From CAZFYZ01 sp964523735 (GTDB lineage: Bacteria; Armatimonadota; UBA5829), in NCBI GenBank assembly GCA_964523735.1, contig CAZFYZ010000111.1, forward strand, positions 1-12,205: a stretch of DNA of 12,205 nucleotides, in the 5' to 3' direction. Below the pieces are notes generated by a model. The model was given only the letters and a program-made list of their open reading frames with translations, did no database searches and was not told the DNA's origin. Of this stretch, positions 1 to 7,600 are shown one piece after another; positions within the stretch are counted from its first letter, which is position 1, and every line of letters begins with the position of its first letter. Position numbers and translations under genes: made by a program.

Positions 1-1210
1 TCTCCTTACGCTCTTCCGGCGCAGGCAGATCGACGAAGAATATCTCGTCGAACCGGCCCTTGCGCAGAAGCTCGGGCGGGAGCTGAGAAACATCATTCGC
101 GGTCGCCACGACAAACACAGGTGCGGTCTTCTCCTGAAGCCACGTAACGAATGTGCCGAACACGCGCGATGTGGTGCCGGCATCGGAGAACGGCGAGCTC
201 TGCACGCCCGCGAAGCCTTTCTCCATCTCGTCCATCCACAGGACCACCGGAGCGACCGATTCCGCCACCTGAATCGCTCTCCGCACATTCTGCTCGCTTG
301 AGCCGACGATGCCGCTGAATATCTTTCCTACGTCCAGCCTCAGCAGCGGAAGCCGCCAAAGCGATGCTACAGCCTTGCAGGAGAGGCTCTTTCCGCAGCC
401 CTGCACTCCCAGGAGCAGAATCCCCTTTGGCTCCGGCAGTCCGAACTCGCGCGCGTCCTCCGTGAACCCGGACTTGCGATCGGCCAGCCAGCGCTTCAGG
501 GTTGCCAGCCCGCCGACATCGGCGATGCCTTCTTTGGCAGGATAGTACTCCAACAGCCCGCTTTTGCGGACGATCTGCTCCTTTTCGGAGAGGATGACAC
601 CTATATCGAACGCGCGCTTCTCAACCAGGCTGCGGGCGAGCACGTTCTCCGCCTCGGCAAGCGTCATGCCCTGCGCCGCTTTGATTGCCGCCTCTCGGTC
701 CTCTTTGCTCATAGCAAGTTGGACGTCAGCCCCCTCGCGCTTCATTTTGTCGATGATCACGTCCAGCAGGTTGTCAAGGTCCTGGTAAGATGGCAGAGGG
801 TAATCGACCACTGTTACGTCTTTCTCGAGCTCTGAAGGCAGGCGCAGGATGGGCGCAACAAGCACCAGTGTCTTGCGCCGAACCTTCAGGTGTGCTGCCA
901 GATCGCGCAGACGCCTTGTAGTCACACTGTCCGAGATGTAGGCGTGAATGTCTCGGAACATGAAGATCGCATCGTCTTCGCAGGTCTCCACGAACTCCAG
1001 CGCCTGCAAGAGCGTAAGCGCCGGCTTGCTGCCTGATGTCAATGGCTGCACACCTCTGGTTACGCTCCAAGTGTAGACTTTCTTGCCGGTGTTGGCGATG
1101 TCGCGGATCGCGTCCTCTACCCTGCGCTCCTCCCACGAGACCACATAGATGATCGGATATCGGGCGCGGATGAGCGTGCTGATCTCGGTGTCGGCGTTGT
1201 TTGGTGGCAT
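1..1210 (-). CDS. Ycf46-like AAA+ ATPase (3' end cut by window edge)
   Basis: A continuous reading frame runs from ATG at 1210 to the left edge (403 codons, no stop), so the C-terminus is missing. The C-terminal half is a classical AAA+ module: Walker A GVQGCGKS (residues 268-275), Walker B VVLWMDEMEK (322-331), sensor-1 VVATAN (367-372) and the region after sensor 1, LLRKGRFDEIFFVDLP (381-396), with the arginine-finger type arginines. The first ~220 residues (start MPPNNADTEISTLIRARYPI) resemble the degenerate N-terminal domain of Ycf46 proteins, with no Walker A. Ycf46 proteins are about 490-500 residues, so roughly 90-100 are outside the window. In cyanobacteria Ycf46 has been linked to inorganic carbon use; elsewhere the role is unknown. 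A G-rich ribosome binding site (1220-1224) lies 9 nt before the ATG. Family call is confident; function is not. Confidence 0.88.
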   Translation of the reverse strand, partial: MPPNNADTEISTLIRARYPIIYVVSWEERRVEDAIRDIANTGKKVYTWSVTRGVQPLTSGSKPALTLLQALEFVETCEDDAIFMFRDIHAYISDSVTTRRLRDLAAHLKVRRKTLVLVAPILRLPSELEKDVTVVDYPLPSYQDLDNLLDVIIDKMKREGADVQLAMSKEDREAAIKAAQGMTLAEAENVLARSLVEKRAFDIGVILSEKEQIVRKSGLLEYYPAKEGIADVGGLATLKRWLADRKSGFTEDAREFGLPEPKGILLLGVQGCGKSLSCKAVASLWRLPLLRLDVGKIFSGIVGSSEQNVRRAIQVAESVAPVVLWMDEMEKGFAGVQSSPFSDAGTTSRVFGTFVTWLQEKTAPVFVVATANDVSQLPPELLRKGRFDEIFFVDLPAPEERKE

Positions 1211-1241
1211 GTCGAAGATCCCCCGGCGGAGTGCCTGAGAA

Positions 1242-1271
1242 AGATTAGCACACGGGCGGAGGCACAGTCAA
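1242..1271 (-). promoter_or_regulatory. Candidate sigma70 promoter for the Ycf46-like ATPase
   Basis: Read on the minus strand: TTGACT (1271-1266), an 18-nt spacer, then TAATCT (1247-1242) preceded by TGC, an extended -10 pattern. The predicted start near 1235 gives a leader of about 25 nt that includes the G-rich ribosome binding site. The rest of 1211-1408 shows no gene and no clear terminator for the FNT gene upstream. Confidence 0.5.
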
Positions 1272-1408
1272 CAGGATTCCGCCGCGTTGCATCGAACGGG
1301 CAGTTGCGACGTGATCAGACGCGGGTCACGCCTCTACGGAAGATCAGCATTCCGACGCCCCAGCCCAGCGAGTAGGAACAGGTAGAGGTCTGAGTCCCTC
1401 TGGCAGAT

Positions 1409-2332
1409 CTAGTGCAGAGAGTCAGCGGTCTCTGCGGCAGGAGACTCCGTCTTCCCGTGCTGCAGAGGCGTGCGCACGTGCCTGAGGTAGATGATCCAGT
1501 ACACGACCCCCACCAGGAACGACCCCCCCACGATGTTTCCCAGTGTGACTGGAAGCAGATTCCCCAGCAGGAAGTTCTGCATCGTGAAGACAGATGGATC
1601 GAACTTGAGTGCCGCGGCGGATGCCATGAAGCTATCAGTATGAGACAGCGCCATTCCATAGGGGATGAAGTACATGTTCGCAACGCTGTGCTCATAACCC
1701 AGAGCGACGAACGCGGCAATGGGGAACAGTATCGAGAGGATCTTGTCAGTGGTGGAACGAGCGCTGTAGCACAACCACACAGCCAGGCAGACGAGCGAGT
1801 TGCAGAGGATTCCTGAGGCAAACGCTGTGCTGAAAGATAGGCTGAGCTTCTTTCCTGCGATGTTATACGCGGTGACTCCGACGCCTCCATCGCTCATCTG
1901 CCACTGCTCCGTAGCGTAGACCAGCAGCACCATGCACAGCGATCCAACCAGATTGCCAACGTAGACGATCGCCCAGTTCCGCATCAGTTGCCTGAACCTG
2001 ACCTTACCACTGATAAAGGCGATAACGATGAGCGTATTGCCTGTGAAGAGCTCTGCGCCCGCGACAACAACCAGAATCAGGCCGACGGAGAAGGCGACGC
2101 CACCAATCAGGCGGAACAACCCGAAACCGGCCGTCGTCGCGCCTGTCATCGTCATGGAGAACAGCCCAGCGCCAAATGCCACAAACGCACCCGCAAGTGC
2201 CGCGAGCATGAACGTGCTGAGGAAATCAAGGTTGGCCTTCTTCGAGCCGATCGACTCGGCCTTGCAGGCCATCTCCATCGGCGAGTAGGCGTCAACCGAA
2301 AAGCCGTTCTTGTCTTCCTGCGAATGCGCCAC
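1409..2332 (-). CDS. Formate/nitrite transporter (FNT) family channel, FocA-like
   Basis: An FNT-family pentameric inner-membrane channel for formate, nitrite or similar small anions. Motifs, numbered from an upstream TTG at 2347: GAELFTGNT (97-105) with the pore threonine, GILCNSLVCLAVW (179-191), GYEHSVANMYFIPYGM (217-232) with the central pore histidine, and LPVTLGNIVGGSFLVG (265-280). Hydrophobic segments match the six-helix FNT fold, and the N-terminal SPMEMACKAE resembles the FocA N-terminal helix. I chose GTG at 2332 because GGAGG (2345-2341) sits 8 nt before it, giving 307 residues; the TTG at 2347 lies upstream of that site and would use no ribosome binding site of its own. No pyruvate-formate lyase, formate dehydrogenase or nitrite reductase gene is adjacent, so the substrate cannot be assigned. 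The soluble C-terminal tail (about 290-312) is short and polar. Confidence 0.93.
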   Translation of the reverse strand: MAHSQEDKNGFSVDAYSPMEMACKAESIGSKKANLDFLSTFMLAALAGAFVAFGAGLFSMTMTGATTAGFGLFRLIGGVAFSVGLILVVVAGAELFTGNTLIVIAFISGKVRFRQLMRNWAIVYVGNLVGSLCMVLLVYATEQWQMSDGGVGVTAYNIAGKKLSLSFSTAFASGILCNSLVCLAVWLCYSARSTTDKILSILFPIAAFVALGYEHSVANMYFIPYGMALSHTDSFMASAAALKFDPSVFTMQNFLLGNLLPVTLGNIVGGSFLVGVVYWIIYLRHVRTPLQHGKTESPAAETADSLH

Positions 2333-2420
2333 AGTCTCCACCTCCAAGCAATTGTAGCCTTCTGAGGCGCTTCCGCTATTGGACTATGGTATCAACATTT
2401 TGGAGTCTGGTAGCGTGGAC

Positions 2421-3314
2421 TCAGAACCCCATGATATTGCCGCTGGTCTTAGACTCGCGCGGAACGTCGAATGGTTTCTCCATGTCGTAGTTGGATACCA
2501 GCTGCGTCAGCTTCCCGTCTGCATTGTCCGCCGAGCGATCGATGTTCGCTTGGATTGTCGGATCGTTCTTCATCTTCTGCATCACGACCAGAAGCTGCTG
2601 CATGTCTTTGGGGTCCATGACGTTGACCTTGGACATCTGAGTGGAGATCTCACCGATTGTTCTGGCCTCGTTGTAGAGGACCATGCGATATGCCCCGGAG
2701 AACTCGCGGCACTGGTTCGGCGCAGTCTTGGTGTCGAAGTACTGGATGGTGCTCAACCAGTTCTTATACTGTCGCTCCAGCTCTTTCTTGGTGTCGGCGA
2801 GCGGGTCAACGGCCTCTTCGCTTCCGGGGTCGCCTGCCATGTCGATCAGCTTGAGAAGCGAACTGGCCTGACTGCCGGCTGCTGAGAGCATCAGCGCCTG
2901 GCCGGTGTCCTTCAGAAGCATCTGCCTGTGTTCCTCAGTCCTCTTGACATGGTTGAGGTAATCCACGACCTCCTGCGGCGGCTTGGGTTTGACGCCCGTT
3001 GCTGGGGTCGTCGCAGGCGTGGGTGTGCCGGGAGGAGCAGACGTCAGGTTGCCCTCGGCGGGTTGTCCGGGAGGGGCAGACAGGAGTTGTCCAGGCGGGG
3101 GATAGCCCGGAGGCGCTTCAGTGATAGTGCCACGCGTACGCATGGCGGCTGCAAAAGCGATAGAGATAATGGCAATCAGCGCGAGCGCCATCAGCGCCCA
3201 GTAGACTGGCTTCATCTTCTTCCGAGGAGTCTTGTCCACGAACTCATTGGTCCCGCACTGCGGGCATTGGCTCGTGCCCTGCGGAAGATCAAGACCGCAC
3301 TTCGCACATTGCAT
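2421..3314 (-). CDS. Membrane-anchored zinc-ribbon protein with proline-rich linker (unknown function)
   Basis: The 297-residue protein starts at ATG 3314, with a strong GGAGGT (3328-3323) spaced 8 nt. The frame stays open upstream to 3662, but that part is antisense to the next gene's leader and start and lacks coding character. Domains: N-terminal zinc ribbon with two Cys pairs (C3-x2-C6 and C17-x2-C20), a basic patch (KTPRKKMK), one transmembrane helix (about 36-57), a Pro/Gly-rich linker (67-113) with repeated APPG motifs, and a charged, mostly helical domain (114-280). The arrangement suggests a cytoplasmic zinc ribbon and an extracytoplasmic helical domain. Similar architectures are usually annotated only as zinc-ribbon domain-containing protein. 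The fold of the helical domain is not recognised. The 73 nt to the downstream FNT gene hold no clear terminator, so co-transcription is possible. Confidence 0.85.
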   Translation of the reverse strand: MQCAKCGLDLPQGTSQCPQCGTNEFVDKTPRKKMKPVYWALMALALIAIISIAFAAAMRTRGTITEAPPGYPPPGQLLSAPPGQPAEGNLTSAPPGTPTPATTPATGVKPKPPQEVVDYLNHVKRTEEHRQMLLKDTGQALMLSAAGSQASSLLKLIDMAGDPGSEEAVDPLADTKKELERQYKNWLSTIQYFDTKTAPNQCREFSGAYRMVLYNEARTIGEISTQMSKVNVMDPKDMQQLLVVMQKMKNDPTIQANIDRSADNADGKLTQLVSNYDMEKPFDVPRESKTSGNIMGF

Positions 3315-3344
3315 AGTGATCAACCTCCATGTCCTACCCACTGC

Positions 3345-3353
3345 AGTATACCA
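3345..3353 (-). promoter_or_regulatory. Extended -10 promoter for the zinc-ribbon gene
   Basis: The minus strand reads TGGTATACT, an extended -10 element (TGn plus TATACT, 5 of 6 to consensus). There is no good -35 at 16-18 nt, which is typical of extended -10 promoters. The predicted start near 3338 gives a leader of about 24 nt holding the GGAGGT site. Confidence 0.5.
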
Positions 3354-3358
3354 CGACT

Positions 3359-3388
3359 TTGACACTGCCGCGAGAGGGGACGTATACT
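3359..3388 (+). promoter_or_regulatory. Near-consensus sigma70 promoter for the mrfB-mrfA genes
   Basis: TTGACA (3359-3364), 18-nt spacer, TATACT (3383-3388). The start should fall near 3395, leaving a leader of about 128 nt before the mrfB ATG. It diverges from the zinc-ribbon gene promoter, whose -10 region lies only about 6 bp away. Confidence 0.65.
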
Positions 3389-3401
3389 TGAGATTGTTGC
3401 G

Positions 3402-3426
3402 GCGGATCGCTTCACCCGCGATCCGC
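3402..3426 (+). repeat. Perfect 9-bp stem-loop in the mrfB leader
   Basis: GCGGATCGC (3402-3410), a 7-nt loop, then GCGATCCGC (3418-3426). It lies just downstream of the predicted transcription start and has no U-tract, so it is not a typical terminator. Confidence 0.55.
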
Positions 3427-3429
3427 GGT

Positions 3430-3480
3430 TGTAGCAGGCGTCTCTGACGCCTCCCAGGGGCGTCGGAGACGCCCGCTACA
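3430..3480 (+). repeat. Large palindromic repeat (22-bp arms)
   Basis: The left arm (3430-3451) and right arm (3459-3480) are reverse complements except at two positions, with a 7-nt loop. The core reads GGCGTCGGAGACGCCCGC on the right arm. The composition resembles dispersed palindromic repeats found between genes in many high-GC genomes. It lies inside the predicted mrfB leader and has no T-tract. Whether it is a repeat family in this genome cannot be seen from one copy. Confidence 0.7.
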
Positions 3481-3522
3481 GCTCTATCGCGACAGCCTCG
3501 TATACTTGAGGCTGAGGCATAT

Positions 3523-4515
3523 ATGTCGAGCGACGATCTTATCAAGAGAATGCAGGCGCTGAACAAGGGCCCGCTCAAGAACGTGCCCCACGACAAGCGC
3601 GACGAGCAATCGGACCTCAAGGCGCTCCGTCGCAAGCTAGGGAAGCAGGCATCAGCACGCAAACAGATCGATGCACAGCCTCAGCAGGCGCAGGTTGCGC
3701 AAGACCCCATCGTCTACTCGCGCACCGTCACGACGACCGCTTGCGCCTCAGTAGCCCCGCCCGCTCGATGCCCGATAGACTTCGGCCCGCCTGTAGCTCT
3801 CGACGAGGTCATAGAAGGAACTCTCATAGAGGCCTCATGCGGCCCCGGGTGCTATCTGATCGAGTTGCCTGCGCACGAACTGGAGGCTGAGGCCAGGCTC
3901 CTTCATCGACGATTCGAGTCACTAACGGGCTACCCTGACGGGCAGGCGGTAAGGCGACTGGCGGCGGTATGCGAGTCGGAACGCGTGTGCCCCCAGGAGA
4001 TCGTCTTTCTGGATATTGAGACCACCGGGCTTGCGATGACGCCGCTCTTCTTGATAGGAACGATGGAGTGCACGCCCGACGGATTCTGCTTCAAGCAGTA
4101 CTTTGCACGTGACTATACAGAGGAAGCGAGCGTGATCTCGGCAACTTCCGACCGACTCGCGTCCACGCAGTTGCTCGTCACCTTCAACGGCAAGAGCTTC
4201 GACATGCCTTTCATACAGAACCGCGCGGCTGCAACAGGCGTTCGGTTGGCTGAGCCTGCCTATCACCTCGACCTGCTCCACGAGGCCAGGAAGTCCTATC
4301 GCCGTGATCTCCCCAACTGCAAACTGCAGACACTCGAGCAAATGGTCTGCGGGCGATGCCGCGAAGATGACATTCCGGGGTCAGAGATTCCGGCCGCATA
4401 TCACGAATTTGTGAGGACCGGCAATGCGAACAAGATCAGCCTGATCCTCCAACACAACCTCTTCGACCTGCTCACCATGGCGGACCTGATGAGCAGGATG
4501 TGGGGGAGGGAGTGA
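3523..4515 (+). CDS. mrfB: MrfB/YprB-like DEDDh 3'-5' exonuclease
   Basis: The 330-residue protein has a C-terminal RNase H-like (YprB/RNase_H_2) exonuclease domain. Exo I: FLDIETTGL (163-170, acidic residues D164 and E166). Exo II: LLVTFNGKSFDMPFI (217-231, D227). Exo III: HNLFDLLTMADL (H311, D315), completing a DEDDh-type two-metal site. The first ~95 residues are charged, then Gln/Pro-rich, and probably disordered; residues 96-130 resemble the pre-catalytic segment of the family. In B. subtilis, MrfB works with helicase MrfA in repair of mitomycin C damage; the helicase gene follows here, which supports the assignment. Unlike Bacillus YprB, no C-terminal TPR-like region follows the nuclease domain. 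The start at ATG 3523 has GAGG 5 nt upstream. Substrate is inferred from the family. Confidence 0.87.
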   Translation: MSSDDLIKRMQALNKGPLKNVPHDKRDEQSDLKALRRKLGKQASARKQIDAQPQQAQVAQDPIVYSRTVTTTACASVAPPARCPIDFGPPVALDEVIEGTLIEASCGPGCYLIELPAHELEAEARLLHRRFESLTGYPDGQAVRRLAAVCESERVCPQEIVFLDIETTGLAMTPLFLIGTMECTPDGFCFKQYFARDYTEEASVISATSDRLASTQLLVTFNGKSFDMPFIQNRAAATGVRLAEPAYHLDLLHEARKSYRRDLPNCKLQTLEQMVCGRCREDDIPGSEIPAAYHEFVRTGNANKISLILQHNLFDLLTMADLMSRMWGRE

Positions 4516-4520
4516 GGGAG

Positions 4521-4620
4521 AGTACACAGTAAACAGTAAACAGTAGAGAGTAGACAGTGCGGCAATTCCAGCACGTACCCTCTTCTTACTGTTTACTGTC
4601 TACTATCTACTGTCTACTAA
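4521..4620 (+). repeat. Facing 7-bp tandem repeat arrays between mrfB and mrfA
   Basis: Left array (4521-4558) is built of 7-bp units close to ACAGTAR. Right array (4586-4620) is the same heptad in inverted orientation (TACTGTY). The two arms can pair imperfectly over about 33 bp around a 27-nt unique spacer. This fills nearly all of the 112-nt intergenic space. The pattern resembles the short tandemly repeated heptamers known from cyanobacteria. Confidence 0.85.
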
Positions 4621-4627
4621 CTCTGCT

Positions 4628-7600
4628 ATGGATTTCAGCGCATTCTTAGACTCTATACGGTCCTCGCCTGCTTATCGGGATCAGATCGTCCACTCACGGC
4701 GGGAGGAGGCTCGAGGCGCGGAGTATGCCGAAACTTGCTCGCCGTTGGGTAACGCCTGCTGGCGCTATCTTAGTTCGGTCGGGATCGAACGTTTGTACAG
4801 CCACCAGGCGGAGGCGATTGACGGGATTCGTGCAGGACACGACGTGCTGATCGTAACAGGCACGGCCAGTGGGAAATCGCTCTGTTATCAGCTGCCACTG
4901 CTTGAGATGCTGGAGTGCGAGCCCGAGGCCAAGGCACTCCTCATCTATCCCACCAAGGCCCTCTCCCAGGACCAGCATCAGTCGCTGAGGCGGGCAGTGG
5001 AAAGCGGAGAGTGGAGAGTGGAGAGCGCGGACGGCGATCCAATCCCCCAACCCCCAACCCCCAACTCCCAACCCCTCCTCGGCGTTTTTGACGGTGACAC
5101 GCCTGCGGCCATGCGTCGGAAGCTGAGAGATGAGGCCAGCATCATCCTCACAAATCCTGATATGCTTCACGCAGGGCTGCTGCCCCAGCACATTCGCTGG
5201 GCGGAGTTCCTGCGGCATCTCAGGTACGTCGTCGTCGATGAGCTGCATACCTACGGTGGGCTCTTCGGCTCGAACGCGGCGAACCTGTACAAGCGCTTCG
5301 AGCGTGTGTGCGAGCACTACGGAAGCCGCCCGCAGTTTGTCTTCTGCTCGGCAACCATAGCGAATCCGGTTGATGTGGCTCGGAAGCTCACAGGACGGGA
5401 GCCTGTCTTGATCGACCAGGACGGCAGCCCGCGCGGTGCCAAGACCTACGTGTTCTGGAACCCGCCTCGCATCCGACAGCGTCGATTCAAGACCAGGCGA
5501 AGCGCCAACGTCGAGGCGCACGAGCTGATGACGGACCTGATTCGTTCTCAGGTGCCTACGATCGCGTTCTCCAAGGCCAAAGTCACCGCGGAGCTGATCT
5601 ATCGCTACGTGGTTGAGTCCCTTGAGAAGCTGGCCCCTCCGCTGGCGAAGAAGATCGCTCCCTACAGAGGCGGATATCTGGCGGAGGACCGGCGGGAGAT
5701 CGAGCGCAAGCTGTTCTCGGGGGAACTGCTGGGGGTCAGCACGACGCCGGCGCTCGAGTTGGGGATAGACATAGGCGGGCTGGACGCCTCGATCATCGTC
5801 GGCTATCCTGGAACGTTGGCGGGGTTCTTTCAGCAGGCTGGGAGAGCGGGAAGGCGTGATCGAGAGTCGCTGGTGATTCTCGTGGGGATCGACACATCGG
5901 TCAACCAGTATGTGATGAACCACCCGGAGTATATCTTCGGCAGGCCGATCGAGCGGCTGGTGATCGAGCCGGAGAACCCCTATATCCTATCCGGACACCT
6001 CCGCTGCGCTGCTTACGAACTGCCGATCACTGAGACTGAAGCGGATTCGTTCGGCGGACACGCGCGACTGGTGCTCGATGTGCTGACGGAGCAGCATAAG
6101 CTCAACAAGGTCGGAGACAAGTGGTACCACGCGTCTGATGACATCCCGCAGCACGAAGTCAGCCTGCGTGACATCTGCGACAAGAACGTCGCCATTGTAG
6201 ACATCGAAACAGGTCGCGTAATCGGCGAACTGAACAAGTATGACGCGCAGCCGATCATCCATCCCGACGCGATCTACATGCACCAGGGCGACACGTATCT
6301 TGTGCTGGAACTCGACCTGGACAGGATGATCTGTCACGTGAAGAAGGTCGATGTGGACTACTACACCCAGCCGCTGGGCGGTACGGACGTCCATCATATC
6401 GACCAGCCTCTCAGGGAGTGTGAGTTCGGAACCGGCAAGGCATACTTTGGGGAAGTGACCTCCTACTTCCGCAACACGGAGTTTGAGAAGATCCACTTCT
6501 ACTCGCTGGACGCAGTATCCAGGCATCCGCTCAACCTGCCCACGTGGCAACTGCAGACGATGGCATTCTGGATCACGCCGCCCGAAGACCTGGTGCGGGA
6601 GATGATCGCCGACAAGTTCGATGTCCACCGCGCGCTGATGGGGATCGGCTACGCCACGCGGATGATCTTGCCTCTCTTCATCCAGTGCGAGACCCTCGAC
6701 TTTTCGCATTCCTCGTGCACCGCGGTCAATGCGCCCTGGCACACGATGTTCATCTATGAGCGCTATCCCCACGGGCTGGGATTCACCGAGCAAGCATTCG
6801 CGATACTGGGGGACGTGATGCTCGCAGTGCGCGACCGGATCAGGACATGCGACTGCACCAACGGCTGTCCCTGCTGCGTTGGAAAGCCTCTGCGGGCATT
6901 CACCACGTGGAACACCGAGCGAGGCGAGGCATCTATCCCGAGCAAGCGTGCGGCTCTGCGGCTGCTGGATGGGCTTATGGGCGACGGCTCGAACCTCCGC
7001 GCGCCGCAGTCGGACCATCTCGGCCTCAATGATGACGAGAAGCGGGCTCTGCTAGAGCGAGGCATCAGACGCCGGCTGGAAAAGTTGGGTGATCCGGAGG
7101 TCTTCCATCCCATAGACCCGCAGCCGCAAGTGGGATTCCCCGAGGTCGAGAAGCCTGCCGCGACAACTGACGCCGACGTTGCCCGGCGAGCGTTCAAGCG
7201 GCTCAGGCTTGAGAAGGGCAGCCAGGACGCCTCTCAAGAGGATGGCAAGCTCAACGCCCATCACGACTGGGGGGAGTTCTGGAACCCGCCTGATTACCTG
7301 AAGCGGCCTGAAGGCATGGGCATCGCACCTTCGGATGGCACTCCTGCGGGGATCGCCAGGGCGAAACTAGGACCAGAATCCTCCAGTGCTGCTCCGCAGG
7401 ATACCAGCCGCTTGACGAAAGAAAGTGATGGCGTGCCGCAGGACGATCTCGCCCACGAGCGCAAGCAGCATTCGGGGCGCGGGGAGGCGAAGGCTCTGAG
7501 GAGTCTGGCTAAGCGCCAGGCGCCCGACCGACCCCTCCCCGACCCTCCCCTGAAGCGGGAGGGGGAATATGGGCGCGATGCCGGACCCCTCCCCGGCCCT

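Larger units (their letters stand above)
3381..3510 (+). repeat. 12-bp direct repeat CGTATACTTGAG (two copies)
   Basis: Identical copies at 3381-3392 and 3499-3510 flank the two stem-loops of the mrfB leader. The first contains the -10 box of the promoter. The second has the same TATACT but no recognisable -35. It could be a protein-binding site, a second weak promoter or a duplication flanking an inserted element. Confidence 0.6.

Noticed and set aside
1315..1890. A 191-codon minus-strand frame overlapping the FNT gene and its 3' flank
   Set aside because: It is a shifted reading of the FNT gene, Ser/Arg-rich, while the FNT frame carries all family motifs.
2351..2356. TACAAT as a -10 box for the FNT gene
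   Set aside because: No -35 at suitable spacing, and transcription would start within the ribosome binding site.
3501..3506. Second TATACT as a promoter close to mrfB
   Set aside because: No -35-like sequence at 16-19 nt upstream; kept only as part of the direct repeat.
3315..3662. N-terminal extension of the zinc-ribbon protein
   Set aside because: It would overlap the start of mrfB and the palindromic repeats, and the internal ATG 3314 has a strong ribosome binding site directly before the zinc ribbon.
4521..5076. Possible CRISPR array
   Set aside because: The units are contiguous 7-bp tandem repeats without regular 30-40 bp spacers, and no cas gene is present.
4694..5923. A 409-codon open frame on the minus strand
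   Set aside because: Antisense to the mrfA helicase core; Arg- and Leu-rich with no domain features.
5987..7018. A 343-codon open frame on the minus strand
   Set aside because: Antisense to the second half of mrfA, with no recognisable motif.
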